A stretch of 11,122 nucleotides of DNA, from positions 1 through 11,122 of the forward strand of contig JBIICJ010000159.1 in the NCBI GenBank assembly GCA_044238965.1, read 5' to 3'. The translations under genes were made by a program, and so were the position numbers. This document shows, piece after piece, positions 1 through 5,121 of the stretch. The notes under the pieces were generated by a model that had not been told where the DNA came from, did no database searches, and worked only from the letters and a program-made list of their open reading frames with translations. The DNA comes from Micavibrio_B sp044238965. GTDB taxonomy: Bacteria; Pseudomonadota; Alphaproteobacteria; Micavibrionales; Micavibrionaceae. Every line of letters begins with the position of its first letter. Within the stretch, counting starts at the first letter, position 1.

Positions 1-309
1 CGAATCATCTAAACCAATCTCAGCAAACACAGTGTCTAGCGTTGCCTTTAATAGATTATCGCAATCGAGATACCTTTTCCGAATGTTTCCATTCTTCGTG
101 TAAAATCTATTCGAATGAAAATTAATCTCAACCTCTAAACCCTCTGACTCGGTAAACATTCCGTTAATTGAGCTGGTATCAAACCCAGAAAGTAATGCGC
201 TAAGCGTCTTTTTAAACTCTCTTCCTTCCTTAGAAATGATCGTTCTTCCTCTAAATTGCCGATATAGCTTGTTTAAACTTATAGGGATTAAATCTAGCTC
301 GATAATCAT
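1..309 (-). CDS. rusA: RusA-like Holliday junction resolvase, 3' end cut by window
   Basis: Reading leftward from the ATG at 309, an open frame runs without a stop to the window edge (103 codons), so the C-terminus is missing. The visible part has the RusA order: an N-terminal strand with IPISLNKLYR, a basic middle region, then YLDCDNLLKATLDTVF (residues about 80-94) and GLDDS at the edge. In RusA enzymes the aspartates of the D-x-DN-x-x-K block and of the following DD motif bind the metal used to cut four-way junctions symmetrically. All of these acidic residues and the lysine are present, so the enzyme looks intact as far as it goes. AAAGGA lies about 10 bases before the ATG. It is the last visible gene of the leftward operon and would resolve junctions made by the ERF annealing protein encoded upstream. 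The family call is strong; the end of the gene is not visible. Confidence 0.87.
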   Translation of the reverse strand, partial: MIIELDLIPISLNKLYRQFRGRTIISKEGREFKKTLSALLSGFDTSSINGMFTESEGLEVEINFHSNRFYTKNGNIRKRYLDCDNLLKATLDTVFAEIGLDDS

Positions 310-419
310 TTGACTTGTCCTTTTCGCATTGAAACAATAATTGAGTGGTCTGTCTTACCCACTCCGTCTATTTCCTGTCTGGATTTCCTCAGCTTCATGG
401 ATGAAGTTGGGGGAGTCCT
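310..419 (-). other. 110-bp gap with two candidate micro-ORFs
   Basis: The space between the metzincin-like gene and rusA holds no long ORF, but two very short leftward frames link the neighbours. One (423 to 355, 22 residues, starting MKDSPNFIHEAEE) begins on the ATGA that overlaps the stop of the upstream gene. The other (398 to 306, 30 residues, starting MKLRKSRQEIDG) ends in an ATGA overlap with the rusA start. Neither has a good Shine-Dalgarno sequence, although AAGGA lies about 20 bases before the second start. They overlap each other, so at most one is likely to be a gene. Such overlaps are typical of translational coupling in this operon, but the products are too short to judge by composition. 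Confidence 0.3.
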
Positions 420-857
420 TCATCTTTCGTAAATTTCAGAAACATGTCTTTTAAAAATATTGGCTACTAAATACGGGACGGTTTGAAGATTGTAACCAGT
501 AACTCGATTACCTTTGTGAGAATACCCACAAATATGAGTCATTTCATGGTAAAGATTTTCCACCCTATCAAGCCAATTTAAACCAAGCTTTCTAGTATTC
601 ACATAAATGATATTATTCTCAGCATACCCAATGACGTTAGAAAATGGGTTCCAAGTTTTATAAGGCTTAATAATAACCGTAATATTCTTTGGAAACTTTT
701 CTAAAACTGAAGCAATGGTCACTGGTGAGTGTTGAGTGTGATTAAAATAATCCTCTTCTCTTACCCTATTTAAAAAATCTTCGTCGTTATAATGCTTCAT
801 TAAAACTGATGCAGCCTTACGGATATTCTCGTCATTTATCTCGCATATTATACGCAT
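420..857 (-). CDS. putative metzincin-type zinc metalloprotein
   Basis: The 145-residue protein contains HEMTHICGYSH at residues 104-114, a full match to the metzincin zinc signature HExxHxxGxxH: H104, H108 and H114 as zinc ligands, E105 as catalytic base, G111 at the turn. No obvious Met-turn follows, and no signal peptide or membrane segment is seen, so it probably acts in the cytoplasm. The first 60 residues are charged and helical; a strand-rich part (VIGYAENNIIYVNT, about 75-88) precedes the zinc helix, as in small metalloproteases. The start overlaps no neighbour and sits 3 bases after the stop of the tiny membrane ORF; GGTAAATT just before ATG is a weak ribosome site. It lies in the leftward operon before rusA. 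The motif is clear; peptidase activity and substrate are inferred. It could be a SprT-like or anti-defence factor. Confidence 0.75.
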   Translation of the reverse strand: MRIICEINDENIRKAASVLMKHYNDEDFLNRVREEDYFNHTQHSPVTIASVLEKFPKNITVIIKPYKTWNPFSNVIGYAENNIIYVNTRKLGLNWLDRVENLYHEMTHICGYSHKGNRVTGYNLQTVPYLVANIFKRHVSEIYER

Positions 858-860
858 AAT

Positions 861-953
861 TTACCATCCAATTGGTGTGTGATAGGAAATAATCCCAGCA
901 CATACGAACATTATTAACGCATAAATAACCATTATTATATCTGATTTATTCAT
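861..953 (-). CDS. tiny single-pass membrane protein (30 aa)
   Basis: A 30-codon frame, MNKSDIIMVIYALIMFVCAG... ending HTPIGW, consists almost entirely of one hydrophobic segment (about residues 6-22). Its ATG overlaps the end of the 52-residue gene upstream by 8 bases, and its stop lies 3 bases before the start codon of the metzincin-like gene. No Shine-Dalgarno sequence is evident, so it would depend on translational coupling. Placement, exact tiling between neighbours and the membrane-like composition support it; its small size leaves real doubt. Function unknown; phage membrane micro-proteins of this kind often modulate host membrane enzymes or exclude other phages, but nothing here shows that directly. 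Confidence 0.5.
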   Translation of the reverse strand: MNKSDIIMVIYALIMFVCAGIISYHTPIGW

Positions 954-1104
954 GGCGAATAATCGCTAGACATTGTTGTAGAACTTGGTTTGATCTTACT
1001 CGATCATATTCAACCGAATCAACCCCATCCTGGAAGCCTAAAACTTTACCAGTATGGTAACCAAACACCAAAAACACAATATAAAGAATAATGTTAAAAT
1101 ACAT
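946..1104 (-). CDS. small membrane-anchored protein (52 aa)
   Basis: A 52-codon frame starts MYFNIILYIVFLVFGYHTGK, an N-terminal membrane anchor of about 15-18 hydrophobic residues followed by a short polar, partly helical tail (GVDSVEYDRVRSNQVLQQC). GGAG stands 8 bases before the ATG, a good ribosome site. The start overlaps the end of the upstream gene by 11 bases and the end overlaps the next tiny gene by 8 bases, so it is wedged into the leftward operon in the way a real gene would be. The shape (anchor plus coiled tail with a Cys near the end) recalls inner-membrane spanin subunits, but it is too short and lies in a replication/recombination operon, not a lysis cassette. Function unknown. 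Confidence 0.65.
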   Translation of the reverse strand: MYFNIILYIVFLVFGYHTGKVLGFQDGVDSVEYDRVRSNQVLQQCLAIIRHE

Positions 1105-1474
1105 TAAAAATCTCCGTATCTAAGTCCATTTCAAAAACCATGTTGGAATTATCGGCACGACAAACCGCTTTTCCTGATGATGAAAGACCAACATAGGTGA
1201 AACCATAATTGTATTTATCAAAATCTTGGAGAGTAAAAACTGTCCCAATGGCCCATGATCGTGCTACTAATTGAGCAAGTGTCTTTGGATCATCACCTCG
1301 ATACTTACCAGCAAACACTCTTATGAGAGAGGGCACTACATAATGAGGAATATCCTGCATTGAAAAAAGAAAAGAACGTACTTCAGTGTTGTTTGTTTCA
1401 AAACTCGTTAAGAGTTCTAAGGTTTGCTCTGGTGCTTTTTCGATTTCGTCGGCCAGTTGATTCATCGTTTTCAT
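1094..1474 (-). CDS. hypothetical protein (126 aa)
   Basis: I do not recognise this protein. It begins MKTMNQLADEIEKAPEQTLELL with a charged helical N-terminus, then a mixed region with VVPSLIRVFAGKYRGDDPKTLAQLVARSW, and ends in a strand-rich part (FTYVGLSSSGKAVCRADNSNMVFEMDLD) that looks like a small beta sheet. A longer reading from 1504 is open, but AGAGGTATTA directly before the ATG at 1474 is the best ribosome site and matches that of other genes in this phage, so I chose 1474. Even so it overlaps the 3' end of the exonuclease gene by 77 bases in another frame. No signal peptide or membrane segment. Co-transcribed with SSB and the exonuclease, so a part in DNA metabolism is possible but unproven. 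Confidence 0.75.
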   Translation of the reverse strand: MKTMNQLADEIEKAPEQTLELLTSFETNNTEVRSFLFSMQDIPHYVVPSLIRVFAGKYRGDDPKTLAQLVARSWAIGTVFTLQDFDKYNYGFTYVGLSSSGKAVCRADNSNMVFEMDLDTEIFNVF

Positions 1475-2054
1475 TAATACCTCTTTCATAGTTGTAAAGC
1501 TCATCTCTATTCGTCATAGGAAGGAGCCTTTTTATTATTTCCACAGTTGCTAAACAATCTGATTCTGCATTGTGGTGATTGAGTTTAATACCTAGTTTTC
1601 TGCATATATTATCTAGTGAGTTCGATTCAAAAGTAAAGCGGTCATGTAATACTTTCGCAAGTGAGTGTGTCGAGTATGGCCTAAGTTTATTTACTTCAAA
1701 GTAAGGAAGATCACCCATATTGAGCATTTGAAGGCGAAGTATTGCATAATCATATGGGACAATTTTTCCGTACATTTTGACGTTGGAATGACACCAGAAT
1801 TCAGTCGCTTCAGTCATTCGGATGAAGCTTACAATACCCTCGTAAATCTCACTAAACTTCTTATACGTGCTTGCCTCACGCTCACTTATTCCATGAACTG
1901 CCTCAGCTTCTTTTGACCATTTCCAGGGACTGCATTGTATGGACAATGTATTAACCACGTTAAACGAATCATCTAAACATGCAAAGAAGCCTGTAATGAT
2001 TTCAGCTTCAAACACATTAAGACTCGTCGTTTCTAAATCTGCAACTAATATCAA
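1398..2054 (-). CDS. DnaQ-like DEDDh 3'-5' exonuclease
   Basis: The 218-residue protein has the exonuclease motifs in order: ExoI as VADLETTSL (D6, E8), a central aspartate in VPYDYAILRLQ (D102), and ExoIII as HHNAESDCLAT with the DEDDh pair H161 and D166. These four acidic residues bind two metal ions and the histidine activates water to remove nucleotides from 3' ends. The fold matches the epsilon subunit/RNase T group; there is no polymerase domain. The start is a TTG at 2054 overlapping the ssb stop (TTGA), with AGGAAG 6-7 bases before it, which suggests coupling. The C-terminal tail after about residue 195 is basic (TGRRNRKSTRANLR) and shares DNA with the next gene in another frame. A role in recombination or replication ends next to SSB and ERF is inferred. 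Confidence 0.88.
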   Translation of the reverse strand: MILVADLETTSLNVFEAEIITGFFACLDDSFNVVNTLSIQCSPWKWSKEAEAVHGISEREASTYKKFSEIYEGIVSFIRMTEATEFWCHSNVKMYGKIVPYDYAILRLQMLNMGDLPYFEVNKLRPYSTHSLAKVLHDRFTFESNSLDNICRKLGIKLNHHNAESDCLATVEIIKRLLPMTNRDELYNYERGINENDESTGRRNRKSTRANLRTLNEF

Positions 2055-2365
2055 GCAACTTCCTTTGCGCTAGTAAATTGAGATTCAACCACTACAATCT
2101 GAGTCTTAGTGACTCCATCTTTCTCATAGTAATCTAGCGTTCCCTCGACAAATAATTCTTTACCATCGTGCAAGTATTTACCCAAAAGTTCAGCAAGTTT
2201 ACCATAGGCAACGCACGAGTGGAACAATGCTTTATCTTTTTCACCTTCGCCCATGCGCTTATAGGTTGTAAGAGTAAAAAACGTAATTGGCTTTCCATTT
2301 TTACTTGTCATTGTTTTTGTGTTGTAAACTTTACCTAATAAAATAACCTGATTAACACCTAACAT
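2051..2365 (-). CDS. ssb: single-stranded DNA-binding protein
   Basis: The 104-residue protein reads as a bacterial/phage SSB OB-fold: start VNQVILLGKV, then KNGKPITFFTLTTYKR, the FHSCVAYGKLAELLGKYLHDGKELFVEG core and TKTQIVVVES at the end. SSB coats single strands during replication and recombination, usually as a tetramer. It stops right after the OB-fold: the flexible tail and acidic tip that bacterial SSBs use to recruit partner proteins are missing, so it would not bind host partners in the usual way. AAAAGGAA lies about 10 bases before ATG. It sits between erf and the exonuclease gene, with 3 bases to erf and a 4-base overlap to the exonuclease, a common phage recombination arrangement. 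Confidence 0.92.
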   Translation of the reverse strand: MLGVNQVILLGKVYNTKTMTSKNGKPITFFTLTTYKRMGEGEKDKALFHSCVAYGKLAELLGKYLHDGKELFVEGTLDYYEKDGVTKTQIVVVESQFTSAKEVA

Positions 2366-2368
2366 ATA

Positions 2369-3058
2369 TTAATTCCTTTTCGCTTCACCAATAAGCCTTG
2401 ATGCTTCGTCTTTTGTAATATTTTCTTCAAACTTAATTCCCATCTTTCTCAATGCGTTCTTTTGTGCGTCACTAGCGGCACCTTGTAACGGTCTTTGCTG
2501 GCCAATACCTTCCACCTGAAAAGTAGGTTTTGTAACCTCTTTAACTGGTGCTTTTACTGTTTGACGTGTTGTTTCCCACTGTTTTATCGCTGGATCATTT
2601 TTCCAAGAATTTTCATAATCTCTAGATTCTTCATCGTCACAAGATTCCAGCATAAAAGTTTTAAGATAACAGTATTTAATGGCCATAGAGTAAGCTTTTC
2701 CAGTTGCTTTATCACCCGAATCAATTGCGTATGCAAAACATTGTGTCTGAAATTGCTCTGTTGGGTTATCACTGTTCATAAAAGTAACAGAAGCCCATAC
2801 TTTGACCATATATGAACGGGAGCTAGTGGTTTGTCCGTTATACGATTTTTGAACTTCAAAAGATTCAAGCTCACAAGTTTCCATTCGAGCCATTGCAACG
2901 ATACCAGCATTAGCAATAGGATCATGGAGCAATCCGGTCACATCATCGTGAAGGACGGCAGAATAAGAAGACTTTTCGTTAATTTTAACCGTTCCGCCCT
3001 TGTGAACAGATTTTACTTGCTTTTGAATGTCGTTGATTTTTTGATAAAGATTTTTCAT
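2369..3058 (-). CDS. erf: ERF-family single-strand annealing protein
   Basis: The 229-residue protein has the ERF core over residues about 1-145: N-terminal helix MKNLYQKINDIQKQVKSV, SYSAVLHDDV, LHDPIANAGI, a beta section VKVWASVTF, and the signature GDKATGKAYSMAIKYCYLKTF followed by CDDEESRD (residues 115-147). ERF proteins are Rad52-like annealing factors that pair complementary single strands for phage recombination and circularisation. A linker rich in K, P and T (about 158-190) leads to a C-terminal module SDAQKNALRKMGIKFEENITKDEASRLI-type (about 195-227), a small helical domain often seen at the end of ERF and SSB-linked phage proteins. AAAGAGGTAAAAA precedes the ATG. The start overlaps the upstream Cys-rich gene by 74 bases in another frame. 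Confidence 0.85.
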   Translation of the reverse strand: MKNLYQKINDIQKQVKSVHKGGTVKINEKSSYSAVLHDDVTGLLHDPIANAGIVAMARMETCELESFEVQKSYNGQTTSSRSYMVKVWASVTFMNSDNPTEQFQTQCFAYAIDSGDKATGKAYSMAIKYCYLKTFMLESCDDEESRDYENSWKNDPAIKQWETTRQTVKAPVKEVTKPTFQVEGIGQQRPLQGAASDAQKNALRKMGIKFEENITKDEASRLIGEAKRN

Positions 3059-3245
3059 TTTTTACCTCTTTAAGTTTAATACCTAATTTTTTTGCAACCT
3101 TTTCGATCGCCTTATCTAACTTTTCTTTTGTAAGTCTTTTATAACAAGCGCAACGAGTTTGACTAACAATTTCTTCTTCATCATTAAATGCTGAAATTAA
3201 TTCATACTCTTGACGGCAATTTGGGCAACGGATTATCTCGCTCAT
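2985..3245 (-). CDS. small Cys-rich putative zinc-binding protein
   Basis: From the ATG at 3245 the protein (86 residues) begins MSEIIRCPNCRQEYELISA and has a second cysteine cluster CACY near residue 33, so CxxC plus CxC could bind one zinc ion as a ribbon. The rest is lysine-rich and helical (KLDKAIEKVAKKLGIKLKEV), which would suit nucleic-acid or protein contact. An earlier in-frame ATG at 3275 exists, but TTGAGGACACC before 3245 is a proper ribosome site and gives an ATGA overlap with the upstream stop. The last 74 bases also encode the start of erf in another frame, and the C-terminal 25 residues look unstructured. I do not recognise the family; a regulator or partner of ERF is only a guess. 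Confidence 0.7.
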   Translation of the reverse strand: MSEIIRCPNCRQEYELISAFNDEEEIVSQTRCACYKRLTKEKLDKAIEKVAKKLGIKLKEVKNEKSLSKNQRHSKASKICSQGRNG

Positions 3246-3412
3246 GGTGTCCTCAAGAATTTTTGAAGATACCAACCAACAGGCCCATGTTCATCGTGTC
3301 CAGCGTACCAAATGCCTTCATGATCTATTTTTATTTCAGTGATTTCAAACATGAAACAAATCTTGTCTTTCTCAAATATAACTTCCTGACCGATCATAAA
3401 TCGAGTTTCCAT
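3242..3412 (-). CDS. hypothetical protein (56 aa)
   Basis: From the ATG at 3412 the product starts METRFMIGQEVIFEKDKICF and reads as a small beta-rich domain (FMFEITEIKIDHEGIWYAG, then GPVGWYLQKFLRTP). The composition resembles small SH3-like or tudor-like barrels, but I cannot assign a family. TTGGAGGCATATA gives an excellent ribosome site for this ATG; the longer in-frame reading to 3463 has none and would cut into the lipoprotein gene. The start shares one base with the upstream stop (TAATG) and the end overlaps the next start as ATGA, which marks tight translational coupling. Confidence 0.7.
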   Translation of the reverse strand: METRFMIGQEVIFEKDKICFMFEITEIKIDHEGIWYAGHDEHGPVGWYLQKFLRTP

Positions 3413-3606
3413 TATATGCCTCCAAGGGAATAGCAGAAATCTGTTTGGTATTTTGGGGCGCAATAAATATTGGCCATATAACTAGATTCACCAGTTTGAG
3501 CGATCCTAGTAGCAACACAATAGTTTAGAGCTTCTTCTTTTGAATAGCATCTTTGGGTGGTGTTCTTGCCGCAGGAAATAAGTAGTAATAAAGCTAGTAG
3601 TTTCAT
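3412..3606 (-). CDS. small cysteine-rich lipoprotein
   Basis: The 64-residue product starts MKLLALLLLISCGKN: one basic residue, a short hydrophobic core and the lipobox L-I-S-C, with C12 as the lipidated residue after signal peptidase II cleavage. Glycine follows C12, and no aspartate at +2, so outer-membrane sorting would be expected in an enteric-type host. The mature part of about 53 residues has four further cysteines (C20, C30, C49, C58), enough for two disulfides in the periplasm. AAGAGGTATCAA before ATG is a strong ribosome site. Phage early lipoproteins of this size are known as superinfection-exclusion or receptor-blocking factors (for example Llp of T5 and Cor-type proteins); no sequence kinship is visible, so that role is inference. 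Confidence 0.78.
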   Translation of the reverse strand: MKLLALLLLISCGKNTTQRCYSKEEALNYCVATRIAQTGESSYMANIYCAPKYQTDFCYSLGGI

Positions 3607-3616
3607 TTGATACCTC

Positions 3617-3814
3617 TTAATTCAAGTGAATCATTGAAACAAGTTCTTCTAGCTCGTCTAGTGCTTTTTTTGCTCGTGATAAATCTTTAATTGTTTCAAT
3701 CTTAGGATCTTTCGATTCTATTTCGTCATTTAGTGCAAAATCAATATAAGTCCTTACGTCAGCAAAGTGACAATCAATCAAATACAATACTTGCTTTAAA
3801 TCTTTCTTTTTCAT
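3617..3814 (-). CDS. hypothetical helical protein (65 aa)
   Basis: An unrecognised 65-residue protein, all helical by composition: MKKKDLKQVLYLIDCHFADVRTYIDFALNDEI, then KIETIKDLSRAKKALDELEEL with leucine and hydrophobic spacing typical of a short coiled coil. One cysteine (C15), no membrane segment. CTAGAGGTACAAA precedes the ATG, close to the ribosome site used by the genes on either side. It is the third gene of the leftward operon. Confidence 0.7.
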   Translation of the reverse strand: MKKKDLKQVLYLIDCHFADVRTYIDFALNDEIESKDPKIETIKDLSRAKKALDELEELVSMIHLN

Positions 3815-3833
3815 TTTGTACCTCTAGGTTAAA

Positions 3834-4100
3834 TTAAAAAATATTTGGATATTCACTTTTAAAATCAATTAACTGCTCATCAGTATAGTCATGATTGTCT
3901 TGATAAAAAAATTCAAGTAACTCCAAACCAGCATTTTTTAGTTTTGATTTTGGAACAATGTAGTAATAAGTCCAAACATCGTCCCTGTAAACGATTAATT
4001 CTTCACTAGAACACATTTTTTGAGTGTATATTTCAAGATCATAACTTTGACCATGACGCACTTCCAACACTAAATAATAAGCGAGTTTAAAATCAATCAT
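3834..4100 (-). CDS. hypothetical protein (88 aa)
   Basis: An unrecognised 88-residue acidic protein: a strand-rich first half with several tyrosines (YYLVLEVRHGQSYDLEIYT, ELIVYRDDVWTYYYIVP) and a helical second half (KLKNAGLELLEFFYQDNHDYTDEQLIDF). No Cys cluster or membrane segment. AAAGAGGTATAAA directly before ATG is the standard strong ribosome site of this phage. It follows the first gene of the operon with a single base between the stop of the one and the start of the other. Confidence 0.72.
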   Translation of the reverse strand: MIDFKLAYYLVLEVRHGQSYDLEIYTQKMCSSEELIVYRDDVWTYYYIVPKSKLKNAGLELLEFFYQDNHDYTDEQLIDFKSEYPNIF

Positions 4101-4101
4101 T

Positions 4102-4287
4102 TTATACCTCTTTTTTTAATTTAGTACTGTAAAAATCATGTATAAATTCTATATCTTCTTGATCGGATTCACCGCACCACTCTTTTAAAAAAGAACCATC
4201 CTCTAAAGCATAAATAATTTGTTGTGTGGAATAGTTATTTTCTAAGTCTTTAAAATAATCCATCAAACCTTGAAGTCTAGTGCTCAT
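4102..4287 (-). CDS. hypothetical protein, first gene of leftward operon (61 aa)
   Basis: A 61-residue acidic, mostly helical protein (MSTRLQGLMDYFKDLENNYS ... DQEDIEFIHDFYSTKLKKEV) that I do not recognise. It is the first gene behind the leftward promoter: the predicted start of transcription is about 23 bases before the ATG, and GAGAGGGGTATAAA gives a strong ribosome site. Being first in an early operon, it should be made at once after infection, which is where phages often place host-takeover proteins; no motif shows such a role. Confidence 0.68.
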   Translation of the reverse strand: MSTRLQGLMDYFKDLENNYSTQQIIYALEDGSFLKEWCGESDQEDIEFIHDFYSTKLKKEV

Positions 4288-4316
4288 TTTATACCCCTCT
4301 CGTTTAGTAGAAGCTA

Positions 4317-4343
4317 ATTATAACACAAAACTGACCATGTAAA
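4317..4343 (-). promoter_or_regulatory. leftward early promoter, extended -10
   Basis: On the minus strand a perfect TATAAT (4322 to 4317) is preceded by TGT, which makes an extended -10 (TGnTATAAT). A TTTACA box at 4343 to 4338 lies 15 bases upstream, shorter than the usual 17, a spacing the extended -10 can compensate. Start of transcription is expected near 4310, about 23 bases before the first ATG. This is the best sigma-70-type promoter in the window and the only clear one for the leftward operon. Confidence 0.7.
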
Positions 4344-4353
4344 TAAGCTATTG

Positions 4354-4413
4354 TAATTGATACAAAGTACTATAATCGTATTGTACTAATATCGTACTAA
4401 GTATTATCAATTA
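4354..4413. promoter_or_regulatory. dyad-symmetric operator-like region
   Basis: A perfect 9-base inverted repeat, TAATTGATA at 4354-4362 and TATCAATTA at 4405-4413, encloses A/T-rich DNA centred near 4383.5. The left arm also belongs to a smaller palindrome TTGTA-ATTGA-TACAA (4351-4365) that sits just upstream of the leftward -35 box. The outward TTTACA boxes of both divergent promoters lie almost equally far from the centre (4343 and 4421). This suits binding of a dimeric regulator controlling both directions, but no regulator gene is in the window; an origin function is an alternative. Confidence 0.55.
4367..4399 (+). repeat. three direct GTACTA repeats
   Basis: GTACTA occurs at 4367, 4383 and 4394. 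The first two copies continue as GTACTATAATCGTA and GTACTAATATCGTA, so the repeat unit is longer than six bases; the third continues GTACTAAGTATTA. Spacings are 16 and 11 bases. The repeats lie inside the dyad between the divergent promoters and could be operator half-sites or short iterons. Confidence 0.5.
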
Positions 4414-4420
4414 TTTAGGG

Positions 4421-4449
4421 TTTACAAAGCATGTCGTTTTTCTTAAATA
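4421..4449 (+). promoter_or_regulatory. putative rightward promoter
   Basis: TTTACA at 4421-4426 and TAAATA at 4444-4449 are 17 bases apart, a standard sigma-70 layout with four or more matches in each box. Transcription would start near 4456, at the beginning of the G/C-richer stretch that precedes the HNH gene. The same TTTACA box is used by the leftward promoter. Confidence 0.5.
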
Positions 4450-4456
4450 TCTAATA

Positions 4457-4625
4457 CGGCCCTGGGGGATTCTTGTTTCGCCCCTCACGTTGCCAATTGG
4501 AAAGGTCGTACATGGTTGCGTGCTCTAGTCAGTAAACAAGCTTAGAAACTTCGGCTCCAAAAAGCATATTGGCTTTCGGTGAATAGAAGCAACTGAGGAC
4601 AGGAAGAATAAACTTTAAGTTAATT
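4457..4625 (+). ncRNA. candidate structured leader or small RNA upstream of HNH gene
   Basis: About 170 bases between the rightward promoter and the HNH gene carry no credible ORF and are clearly richer in G and C than the flanks. GGGG (4465-4468) pairs with CCCC (4481-4484) around a 12-base loop. CACG (4486-4489) can pair with CGTG (4519-4522), with CC (4493-4494) and GG (4514-4515) stacking inside, and CCAATTGG at 4493-4500 is a palindrome. CCAA (4557-4560) can pair with TTGG (4569-4572). The base change, promoter position and pairing potential suggest an RNA with its own role, such as a leader of the HNH gene or a mobile-element RNA. It matches no RNA family I can name, and the 3' end is arbitrary. 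Confidence 0.4.
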
Positions 4626-4696
4626 TCTTAATGGTTGTTTTCTTCTTAGTTTTCTTGCTTATTTCTTCTCACCAAAAAGCATTTATTAGGGATTAT

Positions 4697-5104
4697 ATGA
4701 AAGAACTAGAGTTTAGTTATTCTGAAGAACATAAAGAACACATAAGAAAGAAATCAATAATCCAGAAGAAACAATTTGATTTAAGTATAGAAGCTAAGAA
4801 GAATTTTTATTCTTCTGATTTATGGAAAGAGATTAGAGCTTATATGTTAAATAATTATGAGAATGAGTGTTCTTATTGTTTGTCAAAGAAAAGCCTTCAA
4901 ATAGACCACATAAGACCAATATCAACTAATCCATCAAGGTCTTTAAAGTTAATTAATCTTCAAATTCTTTGCAAAAATTGTAACCAGTTAAAATCAAATC
5001 TTGGTAGAAAAAGATACGGAATGAAAAAGAAGCCAAACTGGAAACCATTTCACATTAAAAACATTCAACCCCTTTGGATGGATTTTTTTAAAAAAATAAA
5101 TTAG
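4697..5104 (+). CDS. HNH endonuclease
   Basis: From the ATG at 4697 the protein has 135 residues. A charged, lysine-rich N-terminal helical part (1-40) leads into FYSSDLWKEIRAYML and then the HNH core: CSYC (C58, C61), QIDHIRPIS (D70, H71), LINLQILCKNCNQLKS (N87, C92, C95, N96). H71 is the general base; the four cysteines hold a structural zinc; the last position of the motif is N rather than H, an accepted HNN variant. A longer reading from 4631 would add a hydrophobic stretch (MVVFFLVFLLISS) without any ribosome site, whereas TTAGGGATTAT stands before 4697. It probably nicks or cuts DNA as a free-standing homing endonuclease. It lies between the control region and the exonuclease gene, behind a possible structured RNA. 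Confidence 0.85.
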   Translation: MKELEFSYSEEHKEHIRKKSIIQKKQFDLSIEAKKNFYSSDLWKEIRAYMLNNYENECSYCLSKKSLQIDHIRPISTNPSRSLKLINLQILCKNCNQLKSNLGRKRYGMKKKPNWKPFHIKNIQPLWMDFFKKIN

Positions 5105-5121
5105 CCACTAAATAGCAATTT

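Noticed and set aside
1665..1916. Rightward ORF of 83 codons opposite the exonuclease
   Set aside because: Antisense shadow of a gene with complete catalytic motifs.
2584..2772. Second leftward ORF inside erf
   Set aside because: Other-frame shadow of erf without a ribosome site.
2495..3433. Rightward ORFs of 80-106 codons opposite erf and its neighbours
   Set aside because: They are mirror frames of well-supported leftward genes, have no ribosome sites and read as Phe/Cys/Ser-rich noise.
946..3606. Spanin pair (anchored 52-residue protein plus lipoprotein)
   Set aside because: The two genes are far apart, lie in an early recombination operon, and no endolysin or holin is near.
4464..4484. 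Similarity to the 5' end of tmRNA (GGGGGATTC...TTTCG)
   Set aside because: The likeness covers about 15 bases only. No T-arm, CCA end or tag reading frame follows, and the pairing partner is a nearby CCCC.
4631..4696. N-terminal hydrophobic extension of the HNH protein from ATG 4631
   Set aside because: No ribosome site before 4631; TTAGGG sits properly before ATG 4697, and a membrane segment makes no sense for this nuclease.
4457..5104. HEARO/omega-RNA with IscB- or IsrB-type nuclease
   Set aside because: The ORF is a plain 135-residue HNH protein without a RuvC domain or bridge helix, so it is not an RNA-guided nuclease of that type by what is visible.
4457..5104. Group I or group II intron carrying an HNH ORF
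   Set aside because: No conserved group I core pairings or group II domain V could be found, and no gene is split around it.
5105..5121. Terminator after the HNH gene
   Set aside because: The inverted repeat TAAATAG/CTATTTA is far apart and spans the promoter; there is no G/C stem with a T-run.
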